Of a DNA stretch of 64,000 nucleotides, positions 19,405 through 28,098 are shown in pieces. The stretch comes from Pseudomonas sp. p1(2021b) (GTDB taxonomy: Bacteria; Pseudomonadota; Gammaproteobacteria; Pseudomonadales; Pseudomonadaceae). Each line of letters opens with the position of its first letter. Position 1 is the first letter of the stretch. Below the pieces are notes generated by a model. The model was not told the DNA's origin, searched no databases, and saw only the letters and a list, made by a program, of their open reading frames with translations. A program made the translations under genes and the position numbers. The DNA lies in the NCBI RefSeq assembly GCF_020151015.1, contig NZ_CP083746.1:3625001-3689000 (forward strand), given 5' to 3'.

Positions 19405-20445
19405 TTAGCCGGTTCGCTTTTGCTCTGGATCTCGCTCGCGATTCAGGTACACATGGTTAGGCAATTTCCAGTTACGGACTTCTCGAACCCATCGTCCTGG
19501 ATTCTGACGCCGCGCTGCTTCGTATAACTGTTCACGCTGCCTAAGTGACGCGCCATCTTGACCTTGATGTCGCTGCGAAGGGGTGACGTATTTGAGCGCG
19601 CTATGACGGTGTTCATTGTTGTACCAGGCAGCAAACTGCATTACCCACATACGAGCTTCATCGAGCGACCCAAAAGGCAAGCTGGGCCACCGTGAGCAGT
19701 ATTTAGCCGTGCGAAATAGCGCCTCGGCATAGGCGTTGTCATTACTGACCCGTGGGCGACTGAAGGATGGCAGAACACCAAGGTTACGCAGCGCGGCGAG
19801 CATCGTCGCGCCTTTCATCGCGCTGCCATTGTCTGAATGAAGCACCAATGTATCCGGGCGAATCCCTTCACGTAAGCAGGCACGCTCCAGCAGGATACTG
19901 GCATGCTCAGCACTTTCTGCTTCGTGTACTTCATTCATGACCAGCTTGCGACTGTAGATATCTTTGACCATATACCAATAGAAAAAACGGCCTTTGACCG
20001 TACTCGGTAACCAAGTGATGTCCCAACACCAAACCTGATTGGGCCCACTCGCCCTATGGGTCGTGAGCGGTCTGGCTTGTGGTCTTCGACTCCGCCCACG
20101 TCTGTGTGCTTGGCCCGCTGACTTGAGCACTCGGTAAAAGGTCGATTCCGAGGCTAGGTAGAGGCCTTCATCTGCTAACTTCGGCACGATTTCATGCGGT
20201 GTGAGGTCGGCACAATCAGGGCGATTGGCTGCTTCCAAAATGGCCAAGCGTTCGCACTCGCTGAGCTTGTTGGCTGGTTCAGGACGGGCCGCTCCAGGCC
20301 GCCCATCCTCAGGTTGATGGCGCCACCGTTGCACAGTTCGCTCAGTGAGCCCCAACTCCTCACAGGCTGCACTTTGACGAGCGCCTGCTCTTACTGCGGC
20401 GTCAATCAACTGAAGGGCTGCTGTGCGATCTGCAGCACTGGTCAT
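19405..20445 (-). CDS. IS3-family transposase OrfB (DDE catalytic subunit)
   Basis: 346 residues. An N-terminal HTH region (GLTERTVQRWRHQ) is followed by the rve integrase core: CWDITWLP (first Asp), LHSDNGSAMKG (second Asp) and SNDNAYAEALFRTAKY (Glu in a DDE arrangement), then the downstream WYNNEHRHSALKYVTP, all typical of IS3 OrfB. Its ATG overlaps the stop of orfA in ATGA (20442-20445), suggesting translational coupling instead of the usual -1 frameshift fusion. The frame is intact, so the element may be active. Confidence 0.93.
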   Translation of the reverse strand: MTSAADRTAALQLIDAAVRAGARQSAACEELGLTERTVQRWRHQPEDGRPGAARPEPANKLSECERLAILEAANRPDCADLTPHEIVPKLADEGLYLASESTFYRVLKSAGQAHRRGRSRRPQARPLTTHRASGPNQVWCWDITWLPSTVKGRFFYWYMVKDIYSRKLVMNEVHEAESAEHASILLERACLREGIRPDTLVLHSDNGSAMKGATMLAALRNLGVLPSFSRPRVSNDNAYAEALFRTAKYCSRWPSLPFGSLDEARMWVMQFAAWYNNEHRHSALKYVTPSQRHQGQDGASLRQREQLYEAARRQNPGRWVREVRNWKLPNHVYLNRERDPEQKRTG

Positions 20446-20933
20446 TCGTCCTCGTCCTTGCCCCAGATCGCATCGGCCTTTTTTCGCAGTACCAACAACG
20501 CTGCCGTTTCTGCCAAAGCCGCTTCTTTACGCCGTAACTCACGCTCCAATTGCTCGATCCGTTTGACCGATGCGATATCTTTGACGGGCTCTTGCTGGGT
20601 CGGAGTATTAGCCTGCTCACAAGCTACACGCCACAGCACCAGATCCGCCGGCAAGATACCTGCACTACGGCAGTATTCCGAGATCTCCGCTTCACTCATC
20701 GCGGCTGTCTGAAGCACTGCTCTGAACTTGTCAGCGCTGCTCCAGCGCCCGTTGCGTTTACCTGTTCCTGCCATCTGTGCTCCCTGGGTCTTGGCCTCAT
20801 TGCGCCAAACCCGAAGTGTGACAGCAGTAATGCCTGTTTGCTTAGCCAACTCTACGACCGTACGGTTGATAGGTGCCGACATTTGCTGCAACGCCCAGGC
20901 TTTCTCCTCAGCGGTATAACGTCGTTGTTTCAT
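20442..20933 (-). CDS. IS3-family transposase OrfA (DNA-binding subunit)
   Basis: 163 residues. The N-terminus (YTAEEKAWALQQM...QTGITAVTLRVWRNE) is a helix-turn-helix of the IS3 OrfA type, and a second HTH-like segment (ADKFRAVLQTAAMSEAEIS) follows. A C-terminal leucine-zipper-like coiled coil (RIEQLERELRRKEAALAETAALLVLRKK, shortened: IEQLERELRRKEAALAET) would mediate oligomerisation. OrfA recognises the terminal repeats. It is the first gene of the element and overlaps orfB by 4 bases. Confidence 0.9.
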   Translation of the reverse strand: MKQRRYTAEEKAWALQQMSAPINRTVVELAKQTGITAVTLRVWRNEAKTQGAQMAGTGKRNGRWSSADKFRAVLQTAAMSEAEISEYCRSAGILPADLVLWRVACEQANTPTQQEPVKDIASVKRIEQLERELRRKEAALAETAALLVLRKKADAIWGKDEDE

Positions 20934-20992
20934 GAGACAGTCCTACGCCCTCCATCTATTGAGACGGGCGACAACTATCCTGACATGGAGGG

Positions 20993-21155
20993 TCTTGGGC
21001 AAAAGTAGGCAAAAACCGCTGGCTCCTGCATCCGGCCCCTGCGCTGCGCTCCGGGGTTCCCTCGCTCCGGCATTACTCCCGGTGGGGCGCGGCGAAGGGC
21101 CATCCATGGCCCTACGCCGCTTGCCGGGCATCCATGCCCGGCACCCACCTCCGTA
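20993..21155 (+). repeat. Intergenic ~200-bp repeat, copy 1 (interrupted by the IS; left arm 19340-19372)
   Basis: The left arm (CGCCTTTACGGCGACC at about 19344-19359) and this right part together form one copy of a repeat containing the hairpin invaded by the IS and the palindromes GCCATCCATGGC and GCCGGGCATCCATGCCCGGC. A second, inverted copy lies at about 21471-21668. It is non-coding; frames through it are open only by composition. Confidence 0.8.
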
Positions 21156-21297
21156 ATGCCTATGCTCGGCCTCCTGACGTCGCGTTTGGCGGCGCCTGGG
21201 CTATCGTGTAGAAAAGAGCGGAAGCGGTGGCGGCGACAGCGGCGAAAAATCATGCTGATTGGTTGGCTGTTCTGGCCGAATCGCGGGGCAAGCCCGC

Positions 21298-21350
21298 TCT
21301 CATAGAACAACGCATAACTCATTGATTTGACAAGGCCTGTAGGAGCGGCG
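21298..21350. repeat. ~50-bp sequence shared in inverted orientation with 62534-62585
   Basis: The stretch from CTCTCATAGAACAACGCATA to ACAAGGCCTGTAGGAGCGG is present as an apparently exact reverse complement at 62534-62585. One end runs into a REP-type TAGGAGCGG core in both places. Confidence 0.8.
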
Positions 21351-21470
21351 GTGCGGCGGTCCGCTTGGCCCGCGATTGGCCCGTGAGCCCGCGGCCAATC
21401 CCATTGAAAAAACAACGCCAGCCCAGGCGCCACCCGTAACTTGCGCCCCGTCAGGAGGCCGAGTGGAGGT

Positions 21471-21668
21471 ATTGCGCAGGTGGGTGCCGGGCATGGATGC
21501 CCGGCAAGCGGCGCAGGGCCATGGATGGCCCTTCGCCGCGCCCCACCGGAGCGATGCCGGAACGAGGGAACCCCGGCGCACAGCGCCGGGGCCGGATGCA
21601 GGGGCGCGCGGCTTTGGTTACTTTGGCCAAGACCAAAGTAACCCGCCGTAAGGGCGGAAAGGTGACTC
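21471..21668 (-). repeat. Intergenic ~200-bp repeat, copy 2 (inverted, uninterrupted)
   Basis: Read on the minus strand this repeats copy 1: CCGCCCTTACGGCGG, hairpin GGTTACTTTGG-TCTTGG-CCAAAGTAACC, then the same GC-rich body with GCCATCCATGGC and GCCGGGCATCCATGCCCGGC. The loop TCTTGG is identical to that of copy 1 while the stems differ by compensating changes. The gap 20997-21724 holds only these repeats and REP-like sequence; I see no gene. Confidence 0.8.
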
Positions 21669-21724
21669 AGCGTCGATAAAGCAAATGGCTTTATCGCCAA
21701 ACCGAAAACCAACCAATCAGCAAT

Positions 21725-21778
21725 CAACCAGCAACCAGCAACCAGCAACCAGCAACCAGCAACCAGCAACCAGCAACC
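21725..21778. repeat. Heptanucleotide tandem repeat (CAACCAG), about 7.7 copies
   Basis: Seven exact copies of CAACCAG and a partial eighth, preceded by degenerate units. The last base falls in the complement of the stop codon of the DTW-domain gene. Confidence 0.95.
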
Positions 21779-22371
21779 TACTGATGATTGCGCTCAAACG
21801 TCTCCCGCCCCATGGCCCTGATCTGCCCCTCGATCAATGCATCGAACGGCTTCAACACTTCATCGAAGCACAATGGCGACTCCAGAACATTCAACGCCTC
21901 CACCACAGCTTCGACCGTCGATAAAGCCCCCTCCCCCGGCGCCTTGCGCAACCGATAGCGCGATACCCGCACTTCCCCGAGCGTCACCCGCGGCAACGCC
22001 GCCAACGACGGATTCAGGTACAGCAGCTTGCGCGCCTTGCGCCAGGTACCATCAGGCACGATCAGCATCAAAGGCAGTTCGTCATCACCCGCGTAGGCCC
22101 GCAACACCCCAGCCTCGTCCCCCGGAAACAACACCACCGGCCGATATCCAGGCGTCGCCAGCAACCGCTCGAGGTCATCGAACACCTCACCCACCCGCAA
22201 CTCCGCATTGACCAGCCCAAGGGCCGCCAAGCGCGCGGTGTTCAAGGCATGCGAAGTCTCGCTCGGATGCTGCAGCACGATCACCTGGGTACGGCTGTCG
22301 AGGCTGGGAATCAATGAGCAAAGGCAATGGTCAAGCGGACGCAGGCAGCGCTCGCAACGGGGTCTGGACAT
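21778..22371 (-). CDS. tapT: DTW-domain protein, probable tRNA-uridine aminocarboxypropyltransferase
   Basis: 197 residues. An N-terminal cysteine cluster (RCERCLRPLDHCLC, residues 4-17) suggests metal binding, and the family signature appears as PDGTWRKARKL. DTW proteins such as E. coli TapT (YfiP) add the aminocarboxypropyl group to U47 of tRNA using SAM. Upstream in-frame codons extend to 22599, but AAGGAG lies 6 bases before the ATG at 22371 and the Cys cluster begins there. The gene lies upstream of the repeat-rich gap and downstream of aer. The enzymatic role is from the family; a related DTW protein is the alternative. Confidence 0.85.
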   Translation of the reverse strand: MSRPRCERCLRPLDHCLCSLIPSLDSRTQVIVLQHPSETSHALNTARLAALGLVNAELRVGEVFDDLERLLATPGYRPVVLFPGDEAGVLRAYAGDDELPLMLIVPDGTWRKARKLLYLNPSLAALPRVTLGEVRVSRYRLRKAPGEGALSTVEAVVEALNVLESPLCFDEVLKPFDALIEGQIRAMGRETFERNHQ

Positions 22372-22447
22372 AGGCTTCTCCTTACCCTGCGCAGTGTGCC
22401 ACAGCACACGGGCAAAGCCCCCACATCCTTGTGGGGTAGGCACAATG

Positions 22448-24013
22448 TCAGCGGTTGAAGCGCTCCGCCAGGCTGTGCAGGTACTCGGCCATGCGCTCCA
22501 GGTCCTGGCTGATCTCTGCGCCCTGCTTGGCCTGCCCCGCGCTCTCGTCGCACAGGTGCGCGATACGCACGATCTGCTGGTTGATGTCTTCGGCGACATG
22601 GCTCTGTTGCTCGGAAGCCGTCGCCATCTGCTGGCTCATCCCGGTGATGCGGCTGACCGCCTGGACGATGCCCGACAATGCCTGCTGCACCGCCTCGACA
22701 CTCTGCACGCTGTCGCGGGAAATCTGCTCGCCACGGTTGGCCGTGCTCACCGCGCGCTCGGCTCCCGAGCGCAGCGAAGCGATGATTTGGTGAATCTCCT
22801 CGGTGGACGCGCGGGTACGCTGGGCCAGCGAACGCACCTCATCGGCCACCACCGCGAAGCCTCGCCCCTGCTCACCCGCCCGCGCCGCCTCGATCGCGGC
22901 GTTGAGCGCCAGCAGGTTGGTCTGCTCAGCGATGGAGGTGATCACATCCACCACGCTGCCGATTGACTGGGTCTGCTCGGCCAAGGCATTGACCGCCTGG
23001 CCGATATCGTTGACCGCATCGCTCATGCTGCCCATGGCCTTGAGGCTCTGCTGCGCCAGATCGCTGCCCTGCTGGGCCAGTTGGTCGGCGTCGCTGGCGG
23101 CATGGGCGGTGCTCTGCACATTGTGGGTGACTTGCTGGATGGTCGCGGCCATCTGCGCGATTGCCGTGGCCGACTGGTCGGTCTCGCTGCGCTGACGATC
23201 GAGCATCTGCGCCTGGGCGTCAGACAGGCCTGCCGATTGCGCCGCCCGGGACTTGACCCCCACCCCTGCATCCACCAATCGGGTCAAGGCGGTCTGCAAG
23301 CGCGCCTCCTCGCTGATGATGGCCAGGTCCAGTTGCCCCTGCAGGCCCGGGTTGTCGCTGTAGGTCAGTGCCACCAGCGGGCTGGTGAACGCCTTGGGGT
23401 GCTCGGCCAAAGTACGGCGGATGGCCTGGTTCTGCCGATGCTCGATCCAGTACCAGGCACCGAGCATGCTCGCCATCAGCACACCCAGCGCCGCATATTG
23501 CGGCAGCCAGAGATAGCCGGCGGCCGATACCAGGCCGGCACCGACCAAGGGCAGACCATGCTGCAGCCCATGCCCCAGGCGTGCGGCCAAGGGCACGGCA
23601 GAGCGATTACCGCGCAAGCGCGCATAGAGCGCCTCGGCGCGGCGGATCTGGTCGCGGCTGGGCACCGAACGCACCGACTCGTAGCCGCTGATACGGCCAT
23701 TCTCGTAGATGGCCGTGACGTAGGCACTGACCCAATAGAAATCCCCATTCTTGGCGCGGTTCTTGACCACCCCCATCCAGGGCTTGCCCTGCTTGATGGT
23801 TTCCCACATATGACCGAACACCGAAGGCGGCATGTCTGGGTGACGAACCAGGTTGTGCGGCTGGCCCACCAGCTCCTCATAGGTGAAACCGCTGATCGCC
23901 ACGAACGCATCATTGCAATAGGTGATGCGGCTGTTCAGGTCGGTGGTGGAGATCAGCCGCTGGTCGTCGGGGAAGGTTCTTTCGTGCTCGGTGACAGGCA
24001 AGTTCATGCGCAT
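22448..24013 (-). CDS. aer: Aer-type PAS-domain chemoreceptor (methyl-accepting protein)
   Basis: 521 residues: an N-terminal PAS domain (about 15-115; [20 protein letters not shown] and [19 protein letters not shown]) of the FAD-binding Aer type, a short membrane region (about 150-190), and a cytoplasmic signalling domain whose hairpin tip is [20 protein letters not shown]. Aer receptors read cellular redox or energy state through FAD and feed CheA. There is no periplasmic ligand domain. Start chosen at 24013 with AAGGA upstream; a second Met lies two codons on. P. putida carries several Aer paralogues; which one this is cannot be fixed here. Confidence 0.92.
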   Translation of the reverse strand: MRMNLPVTEHERTFPDDQRLISTTDLNSRITYCNDAFVAISGFTYEELVGQPHNLVRHPDMPPSVFGHMWETIKQGKPWMGVVKNRAKNGDFYWVSAYVTAIYENGRISGYESVRSVPSRDQIRRAEALYARLRGNRSAVPLAARLGHGLQHGLPLVGAGLVSAAGYLWLPQYAALGVLMASMLGAWYWIEHRQNQAIRRTLAEHPKAFTSPLVALTYSDNPGLQGQLDLAIISEEARLQTALTRLVDAGVGVKSRAAQSAGLSDAQAQMLDRQRSETDQSATAIAQMAATIQQVTHNVQSTAHAASDADQLAQQGSDLAQQSLKAMGSMSDAVNDIGQAVNALAEQTQSIGSVVDVITSIAEQTNLLALNAAIEAARAGEQGRGFAVVADEVRSLAQRTRASTEEIHQIIASLRSGAERAVSTANRGEQISRDSVQSVEAVQQALSGIVQAVSRITGMSQQMATASEQQSHVAEDINQQIVRIAHLCDESAGQAKQGAEISQDLERMAEYLHSLAERFNR

Positions 24014-24152
24014 CGGGGCGATCCTTGCATCATGTAGATGATGAGAAATTTCATCAAAGCAAATAGATATTTAGCAGAGTGCCATCACTCCAGTCGCGTG
24101 CCTTGGACGAAAATTTACACAGCCTGACGCAATGTTCTGAAAGCGACCCTTC

Positions 24153-25046
24153 TCAGCTGACGTTGAGCTGCGACTTGAGCAGGTCGCGGAAGGTTTGGAT
24201 CAACGGTTCCCGGCTCCTGCCACGGCGAATGATCATGGAGAACGGTGCCTGGTAGCCAAAGGTGGCAGGCGACAGCACCCGCAGGTCGCCCTTGTCGACC
24301 CAGGCCTGGGCATAGTGCTCGGGGAGATAGCCGATGTAGGCGCCGGAAAGAATCAGGATCAATTGCGCCTCCATGCTTTCCACCGTTGCGGCACTGTGCT
24401 TGAACCCATGCCGGGCCAGCTCTGCCTGGCTCCAGTAGCCCCGCCCGACCATGCGCTGTTGGGTGATCACCTCTTCAGGGACCCGACGCTCGCCAAACAG
24501 CGGATGCCGATTGCTGCAGTATAGCCAGTGCTGCTCACGGTAGAGCGGCTGGTACACCAGGCCGCTCATGCGCGAGGAGAAGGCGCCGATGGCCAGGTCC
24601 AGGCGATTGTCCTGCACGCCCAGTTGCAGCTCGTAGGGGCTGGACACCGACAGGTGCAGGTGCACCGCCGGATGCTCCTGGCTGTAGGCTCCGATGGCCT
24701 CGGCCAGCGGCAGGGCCCGGTCACCGACCGTGGAGTCGATCACCCCCAGGTTGAGGGTCCCGCGCAATTCGCCCTTGAGGGCCGCGGCATACTGTTCGAA
24801 ACCATCGAGCTCGGCCAGCAGGCGCAGGGTCTCCTGGTGGAACAGCTCGCCCTTGCTGGTCAGGCTGAAGCCCCCCCGGCCACGGTGGCACAGGACGATA
24901 CCCAGGGCACTTTCCAGCTGGCTCATGTAGGTGCTGATGGCCGACGTGGAGAGGTTCAGCTCACGCTGGGCATTGGCGAAGCCCTGGTGGCGGACCACGC
25001 TGACGAAGATACGCAACAGTTTCAGGTCGGGCAGTGAAGAGGCCAT
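24153..25046 (-). CDS. LysR-family regulator, probable activator of the guanidinobutyrase locus
   Basis: 297 residues with an N-terminal LysR helix-turn-helix (residues 8-67; GFANAQRELNLSTSAISTYM) and a substrate-binding domain (about 95-295). It is divergent from the ureohydrolase gene and separated from it by a 225-bp gap, the usual arrangement for a LysR activator and its target. By analogy with P. aeruginosa GbuR/GbuA it may respond to 4-guanidinobutyrate; this is inference from context. The AT-rich stretch 25100-25135 in the gap is the likely operator region. Confidence 0.88.
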   Translation of the reverse strand: MASSLPDLKLLRIFVSVVRHQGFANAQRELNLSTSAISTYMSQLESALGIVLCHRGRGGFSLTSKGELFHQETLRLLAELDGFEQYAAALKGELRGTLNLGVIDSTVGDRALPLAEAIGAYSQEHPAVHLHLSVSSPYELQLGVQDNRLDLAIGAFSSRMSGLVYQPLYREQHWLYCSNRHPLFGERRVPEEVITQQRMVGRGYWSQAELARHGFKHSAATVESMEAQLILILSGAYIGYLPEHYAQAWVDKGDLRVLSPATFGYQAPFSMIIRRGRSREPLIQTFRDLLKSQLNVS

Positions 25047-25271
25047 GGTGCAGCGGTTCCGCAGGGTGGAGATCGGCAGAGTCTAACCCGCTGCCGAGCA
25101 TTAGTTTAGAAATTCCTGAAGTAAGTATTTGCGTGTAGCGATTCCTCCGGCCCACTACCTTGCGCAGACTTGGTCGCAATGTCCCTGCCCGCCGGCGCCA
25201 CCCTGCCAGCCAGGCACGCGGCGGCACAGGTTCGAACAAACAGAACAATCGACCGACTGATGAGGCCCACC

Positions 25272-26222
25272 GTGGAAAAGATTCTCCACCAACCACTGGG
25301 CGGCAACGAAATGCCGCGTTTCGGCGGCATCGCCACCATGCTCCGTCTTCCCCACCTGCAAAGCGCCGAAGGCCTGGACGCCGCGTTCATCGGCGTACCG
25401 CTGGACATCGGTACCTCGCTGCGCTCGGGTACCCGCTTCGGTCCGCGGCAGATCCGTGCCGAGTCGGTGATGATCCGCCCGTACAACATGGCCACCGGTG
25501 CCGCGCCATTCGACTCGCTGTCAGTAGCCGACATCGGTGACGTGGCCATCAACACCTTCAACCTGCTCGACGCCGTGCGCATCATCGAAGAGGCCTACGA
25601 TGAAATCCTCGAGCACAACATCATCCCCCTGACCCTCGGGGGCGACCACACCATCACCCTGCCGATCCTGCGCGCACTGCACAAGAAGCACGGCAAGATC
25701 GGCCTGGTGCATATCGACGCCCACGCCGACGTCAACGATCATATGTTCGGCGAGAAGATCGCCCACGGCACCACCTTCCGCCGTGCCGTGGAAGAAGGCC
25801 TGCTCGACTGCGACCGCGTAGTGCAGATCGGCCTGCGCGCCCAGGGCTATACCGCCGACGATTTCAACTGGAGCCGTCGCCAGGGCTTCCGTGTGGTACA
25901 GGCCGAGGAGTGCTGGCACAAGTCGCTGGAACCGCTGATGGCCGAAGTACGCGAGAAGGTCGGTGGCGGCCCGGTGTACCTGTCGTTCGATATCGACGGC
26001 ATCGACCCGGCCTGGGCACCGGGCACCGGTACCCCCGAGATCGGCGGCCTGACCACTATCCAGGCGATGGAGATCATCCGTGGCTGCCACGGCCTGGACC
26101 TGATCGGCTGCGACCTGGTCGAGGTCTCGCCGCCCTACGACACCACCGGCAACACCTCGCTGCTGGGCGCCAACCTGCTGTTCGAGATGCTCTGCGTGCT
26201 GCCAGGCGTCGTGCGCCGCTGA
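25272..26222 (+). CDS. gbuA: Guanidinobutyrase (ureohydrolase/arginase superfamily)
   Basis: 316 residues of the arginase fold. Metal ligands are in GGDHT, HIDAHADVNDH and SFDIDGIDP, the three signature motifs of dimanganese ureohydrolases. The N-terminus (MEKILHQPLGGNEMPRFGG) and SGTRFGPRQIRAESVMIRPY resemble what I recall of P. aeruginosa GbuA, which converts 4-guanidinobutyrate to 4-aminobutyrate and urea; annotation as agmatinase SpeB is the common alternative. I chose the GTG at 25272 because TGAGG lies 6 bases upstream and the N-terminus then matches the family; ATG at 25260 has no such site. The symporter downstream and the LysR gene upstream complete a catabolic module. Confidence 0.88.
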   Translation: MEKILHQPLGGNEMPRFGGIATMLRLPHLQSAEGLDAAFIGVPLDIGTSLRSGTRFGPRQIRAESVMIRPYNMATGAAPFDSLSVADIGDVAINTFNLLDAVRIIEEAYDEILEHNIIPLTLGGDHTITLPILRALHKKHGKIGLVHIDAHADVNDHMFGEKIAHGTTFRRAVEEGLLDCDRVVQIGLRAQGYTADDFNWSRRQGFRVVQAEECWHKSLEPLMAEVREKVGGGPVYLSFDIDGIDPAWAPGTGTPEIGGLTTIQAMEIIRGCHGLDLIGCDLVEVSPPYDTTGNTSLLGANLLFEMLCVLPGVVRR

Positions 26223-26401
26223 CCTGCAGGCGCGGCCTTGCGCCGCGCCTACGGCTAGCACGACACGAGCAACTGCTTGACCCCGGCAGGAGCCATGAGG
26301 GAGGGCCATAGAGGCCCGCCAACACAAGACAGGACCGCCGGGCGCCGTGAGTCGCCTGACTGGTCGATCTCGCCATAATAAAGATAATCGGGAGACCCCC
26401 A

Positions 26402-27781
26402 ATGGCCTTGGACATCATCGTTGTACTGATCTATGCCGCCGGCATGCTCGGCCTCGGCTGGTATGGCATGCGGCGTGCGAAGACCCACGAAGACTACCTG
26501 GTAGCCGGGCGCAACCTCGGCCCGACCCTGTACATGGGCACCATGGCCACCACCGTACTGGGCGGTGCCTCCACCGTCGGTACCGTGCGCCTGGGCTATG
26601 TCCACGGGATTTCCGGCTTCTGGCTGTGCGCCGCACTGGGCCTGGGCATCATTGCGCTGAACCTGTTCCTCGCCAAGCCGCTGCTGCGCCTGAAGATCTT
26701 CACCGTCACCCAGGTACTGGAACGCCGCTACAACCCGATGGCACGCCAGGCCAGTGCGGCGATCATGCTCGCCTATGCGCTGATGATCGCGGTCACCTCG
26801 ACCCTGGCCATGGGGACGGTGCTGCAGGTGTTGCTCGATGTGCCGTTCTGGATGGCCCTGCTGTTCGGCGGTGGCGTGGTGGTGGTGTACTCGACCATCG
26901 GCGGTATGTGGTCGCTGACCCTGACCGACATCGTCCAGTTCATCATCAAGACCGTGGGCCTGATGTTCATCCTGCTGCCGGTGTGCCTGTACAAGGCCGG
27001 TGGCTGGGACGCACTGGTGGCCAAGCTGCCGGCGGCCAGCTTCAGCTGGACCACCATCGGCTGGGATACCATCATCACCTACTTCCTGATCTACTTCTTC
27101 GGCATCCTGATCGGTCAGGACATCTGGCAGCGGGTGTTCACCGCCCGTGACGAGAAGGTCTGCCAGCGCGCCGGTACCACCGCAGGCATCTACTGCGTAC
27201 TGTACGGCCTGGCCTGCGCCCTGATCGGCATGGCCGCCCATGTGCTGATGCCGGACCTGGCCAACCCGAACAACGCGTTCGCCGAGATGATCAAGGGCCA
27301 ACTGCCCGAGGGCATCCGTGGCCTGCTGATGGCCGCAGCCCTGGCTGCGATGATGTCCACCGCCAGCGCCGGCCTGCTGGCTGCATCGACCACCCTGACC
27401 GAGGACCTGCTGCCCAAGCTGCGTGGCGGCAAGCAATCGAGCCTGGGCGTCAACCGCCTGTTCACCCTGCTGACTGGCTTGGTGGTGTTGGGCATCGCCC
27501 TGGCGGTGAACGATGTGATCAGCGCCCTGACCCTGGCCTACAACCTGCTGGTGGGCGGCATGCTGATCCCGCTGATCGGGGCGATCTTCTGGAAGCGCGC
27601 CACCACCGCCGGGGCGATCTCCAGCATGTCGCTGGGCTTTGCCACTGCACTGTTCTTCATGTTCAAGGACGGTCTGGATGCCAACACCCCGATCTACTAC
27701 AGCCTGGCGGTCGGCCTGGTGAGCTTCGTGGTGGTCAGCCTGCTGTCGCGCCGCCCGGTGGGGGCCGTCAACCTGGCCTGA
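26402..27781 (+). CDS. Sodium:solute symporter (SSS family), probable guanidino-acid uptake
   Basis: 459 residues with about 12-13 hydrophobic helices. The N-terminal GWYGMRRAKTHEDYLVAGRN and the segment LMAAALAAMMSTASAGLLAAS (shortened: AALAAMMSTASAGLL) match the SSS family, the latter containing the Na2-site serine/threonine region. GGGAG precedes the ATG at 26402. It follows gbuA by 179 bp and ends at a strong terminator, so co-transcription is likely. Transport of guanidinobutyrate is inferred from context only. Confidence 0.88.
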   Translation: MALDIIVVLIYAAGMLGLGWYGMRRAKTHEDYLVAGRNLGPTLYMGTMATTVLGGASTVGTVRLGYVHGISGFWLCAALGLGIIALNLFLAKPLLRLKIFTVTQVLERRYNPMARQASAAIMLAYALMIAVTSTLAMGTVLQVLLDVPFWMALLFGGGVVVVYSTIGGMWSLTLTDIVQFIIKTVGLMFILLPVCLYKAGGWDALVAKLPAASFSWTTIGWDTIITYFLIYFFGILIGQDIWQRVFTARDEKVCQRAGTTAGIYCVLYGLACALIGMAAHVLMPDLANPNNAFAEMIKGQLPEGIRGLLMAAALAAMMSTASAGLLAASTTLTEDLLPKLRGGKQSSLGVNRLFTLLTGLVVLGIALAVNDVISALTLAYNLLVGGMLIPLIGAIFWKRATTAGAISSMSLGFATALFFMFKDGLDANTPIYYSLAVGLVSFVVVSLLSRRPVGAVNLA

Positions 27782-27814
27782 ACCTTGGGCAGGCGTGAAA
27801 AGCCGCCATGACTG

Positions 27815-27850
27815 AAAAGGCCGCTGCATCGTCGGATGCGGCGGCCTTTT
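27815..27850. terminator. Bidirectional rho-independent terminator
   Basis: Stem AAAAGGCCGCTGCATC / GATGCGGCGGCCTTTT with one G-T type mismatch and a 4-base loop. The A and T runs at the two ends allow function on both strands. It serves the symporter from the left and the 42-residue gene from the right. Confidence 0.88.
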
Positions 27851-27854
27851 CGTT

Positions 27855-27983
27855 TCAGCGGCGGCGCGGTTGGCGCTTGCGCTGCTCTTCGTCGGTAGGG
27901 ATCGGCACCGGCTGCAGCGGAGGTGGGAGCAAGCCCAGGGCGACGGCGAGGTCGTGGAGCCAGTTGTACATTCGATTATTCAT
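27855..27983 (-). CDS. 42-residue small protein, resembling the PA1414-type Anr-regulated peptide
   Basis: The product begins MNNRMYNWLHDLAVALGLL, continues with a Pro-rich stretch and ends DEEQRKRQPRRR. AAGGGGG lies 6 bases before the ATG at 27983, and a terminator starts 4 bases after the stop, so this is a complete one-gene unit. The layout (amphipathic N-terminus, PLQPVPI, basic tail) fits my recollection of the small protein PA1414 of P. aeruginosa, which lies near gbuA there and is strongly induced by Anr under low oxygen. An Anr-type box lies 116 bases upstream. Homology to PA1414 was not verified. Function unknown. Confidence 0.7.
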   Translation of the reverse strand: MNNRMYNWLHDLAVALGLLPPPLQPVPIPTDEEQRKRQPRRR

Positions 27984-28098
27984 AAATGCCCCCTTCACGG
28001 GTCAGCCTCACGGCGATTCATTCCTGCGATGCTTCATACAGATCATAGTCCCATGTCCTGTATTACGCATGCTTCTGTTCCTACAGATAAGGGCGAGT

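Larger units (their letters stand above)
19373..20992 (-). mobile_element. IS3-family insertion sequence, 1620 bp
   Basis: The element contains orfA and orfB transposase genes on the minus strand. Its ends are marked by a 4-bp direct repeat TCTT (19369-19372 and 20993-20996). Reading inward, the ends align as imperfect inverted repeats: 17 of 24 positions match, including TAGTTGTCG in both. Removing the element and one TCTT restores a perfect hairpin, CCTACTTTTGC-TCTTGG-GCAAAAGTAGG, so the insertion site was the loop. Confidence 0.88.

Noticed and set aside
19373-20992. IS ends initially placed at 19380 and 20985
   Set aside because: Those ends gave no target duplication. Extending by 7 bp on each side gives TCTT on both flanks and restores the hairpin, so the outer ends were used.
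20975-21769. Minus-strand frame of 264 codons in the repeat-rich gap
   Set aside because: It runs through two copies of an intergenic repeat and a heptamer tract; the encoded sequence (repeated GCWLLVA) is only translated repeat.
21725-21778. Short regular repeats considered as a CRISPR-like array
   Set aside because: The unit is 7 bp with no spacers and no cas genes; it is a simple tandem repeat.
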